Shown: piece by piece, positions 63,993 through 64,000 of the stretch
Layout: each line of letters starts with the position of its first letter
How positions within the stretch are numbered: the first letter of the stretch is position 1
NCBI GenBank assembly: GCA_903910385.1
Contig: CAIVZM010000024.1
Location: 1-64,000, forward strand
DNA length: 64,000 bases
Reading direction: 5' to 3'
DNA from: an uncultured Armatimonadota bacterium
Lineage (GTDB): Bacteria > Armatimonadota > Armatimonadia > Armatimonadales > Armatimonadaceae
Translations under genes and position numbers: made by a program
The notes under the pieces: generated by a model
The model's input: the letters and a program-made list of their open reading frames with translations, nothing else
What the model was told of the DNA's origin: nothing
Database searches by the model: none

Positions 63993-64000
63993 TAGTCTGC

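Overview
The window reads as a dense chromosomal segment of a diderm, free-living bacterium. Base composition is close to 50-55% GC for most of its length. No rRNA, phage module, transposase or CRISPR array was seen. Outer-membrane-type and secreted proteins, two PEP-CTERM proteins, a DUF4832 protein, a phytanoyl-CoA-dioxygenase-like protein beside an AraC regulator, a large DUF6785-like membrane protein and many lineage-restricted hypotheticals fit Armatimonadota or a related phylum. That placement is inferred from gene content only. About 60 protein genes and two tRNAs can be supported.

Layout. 0.1-9.6 kb holds a small membrane protein, a lone NMT1-type binding protein, a secreted type I pullulanase, a TRIC/UPF0126 membrane protein, an LpxO-like hydroxylase, an Eis-like acetyltransferase, an alpha/beta hydrolase and a glycine C-acetyltransferase. 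9.6-12.5 kb looks like an accessory patch: a GC-rich coupled pair (an unknown protein plus a C39-like cysteine peptidase), ten 21-bp degenerate repeats, and a Tat-exported transglutaminase-like gene broken by a stop codon and a frameshift. 12.7-21.5 kb encodes an oxidoreductase, an outer-membrane barrel protein, two BtuF-like proteins without signal peptides, CysE, a VanW-family protein and NadA. 21.5-29.6 kb is mostly secreted or membrane hypotheticals, an SRAP protein, a PQQ-type propeller and a sugar-type MFS carrier.

29.7-36.1 kb has two methyltransferases, a D-aminoacylase divergent from an EamA carrier across a symmetric 39-bp promoter, and an AraC regulator followed by a PhyH protein. 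36.2-46.5 kb has tRNA-Tyr, gyrA with an altered quinolone pocket, a secreted hydrolase, a secreted cyclophilin, acylphosphatase, a CAT-anticodon tRNA, gpmA, the DUF6785-like protein and the betaine-lipid genes btaA-btaB. 46.6-53.0 kb is a regulated export/peptidase locus: an ArsR-type regulator coupled to a BNR-repeat secreted protein, divergent from an ABC ATPase and an ABC-permease/M1-peptidase fusion, with a perfect palindromic operator between them. 53.1-64 kb carries an SGNH hydrolase, a GNAT, the two PEP-CTERM proteins, an AraC regulator, a lactonase-type propeller, a DUF4832 protein, Dus, a transglutaminase and a small heavy-metal-binding protein.

Two patterns run across the window. 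About ten genes have a clear -10 hexamer only 5-7 bases before the start codon, which predicts leaderless mRNAs; other genes have good Shine-Dalgarno sequences. Short tandem duplications also sit at or near several gene ends. The themes joining the genes are envelope and lipid chemistry (BtaAB, LpxO-like, VanW, outer-membrane barrel, PEP-CTERM) and scavenging of polymers and amino-acid derivatives (pullulanase, D-aminoacylase, hydrolases). No gene set here assembles into a complete new pathway. The best candidates for something undescribed are the 9.63-10.98 kb patch and the ABC-M1 locus.
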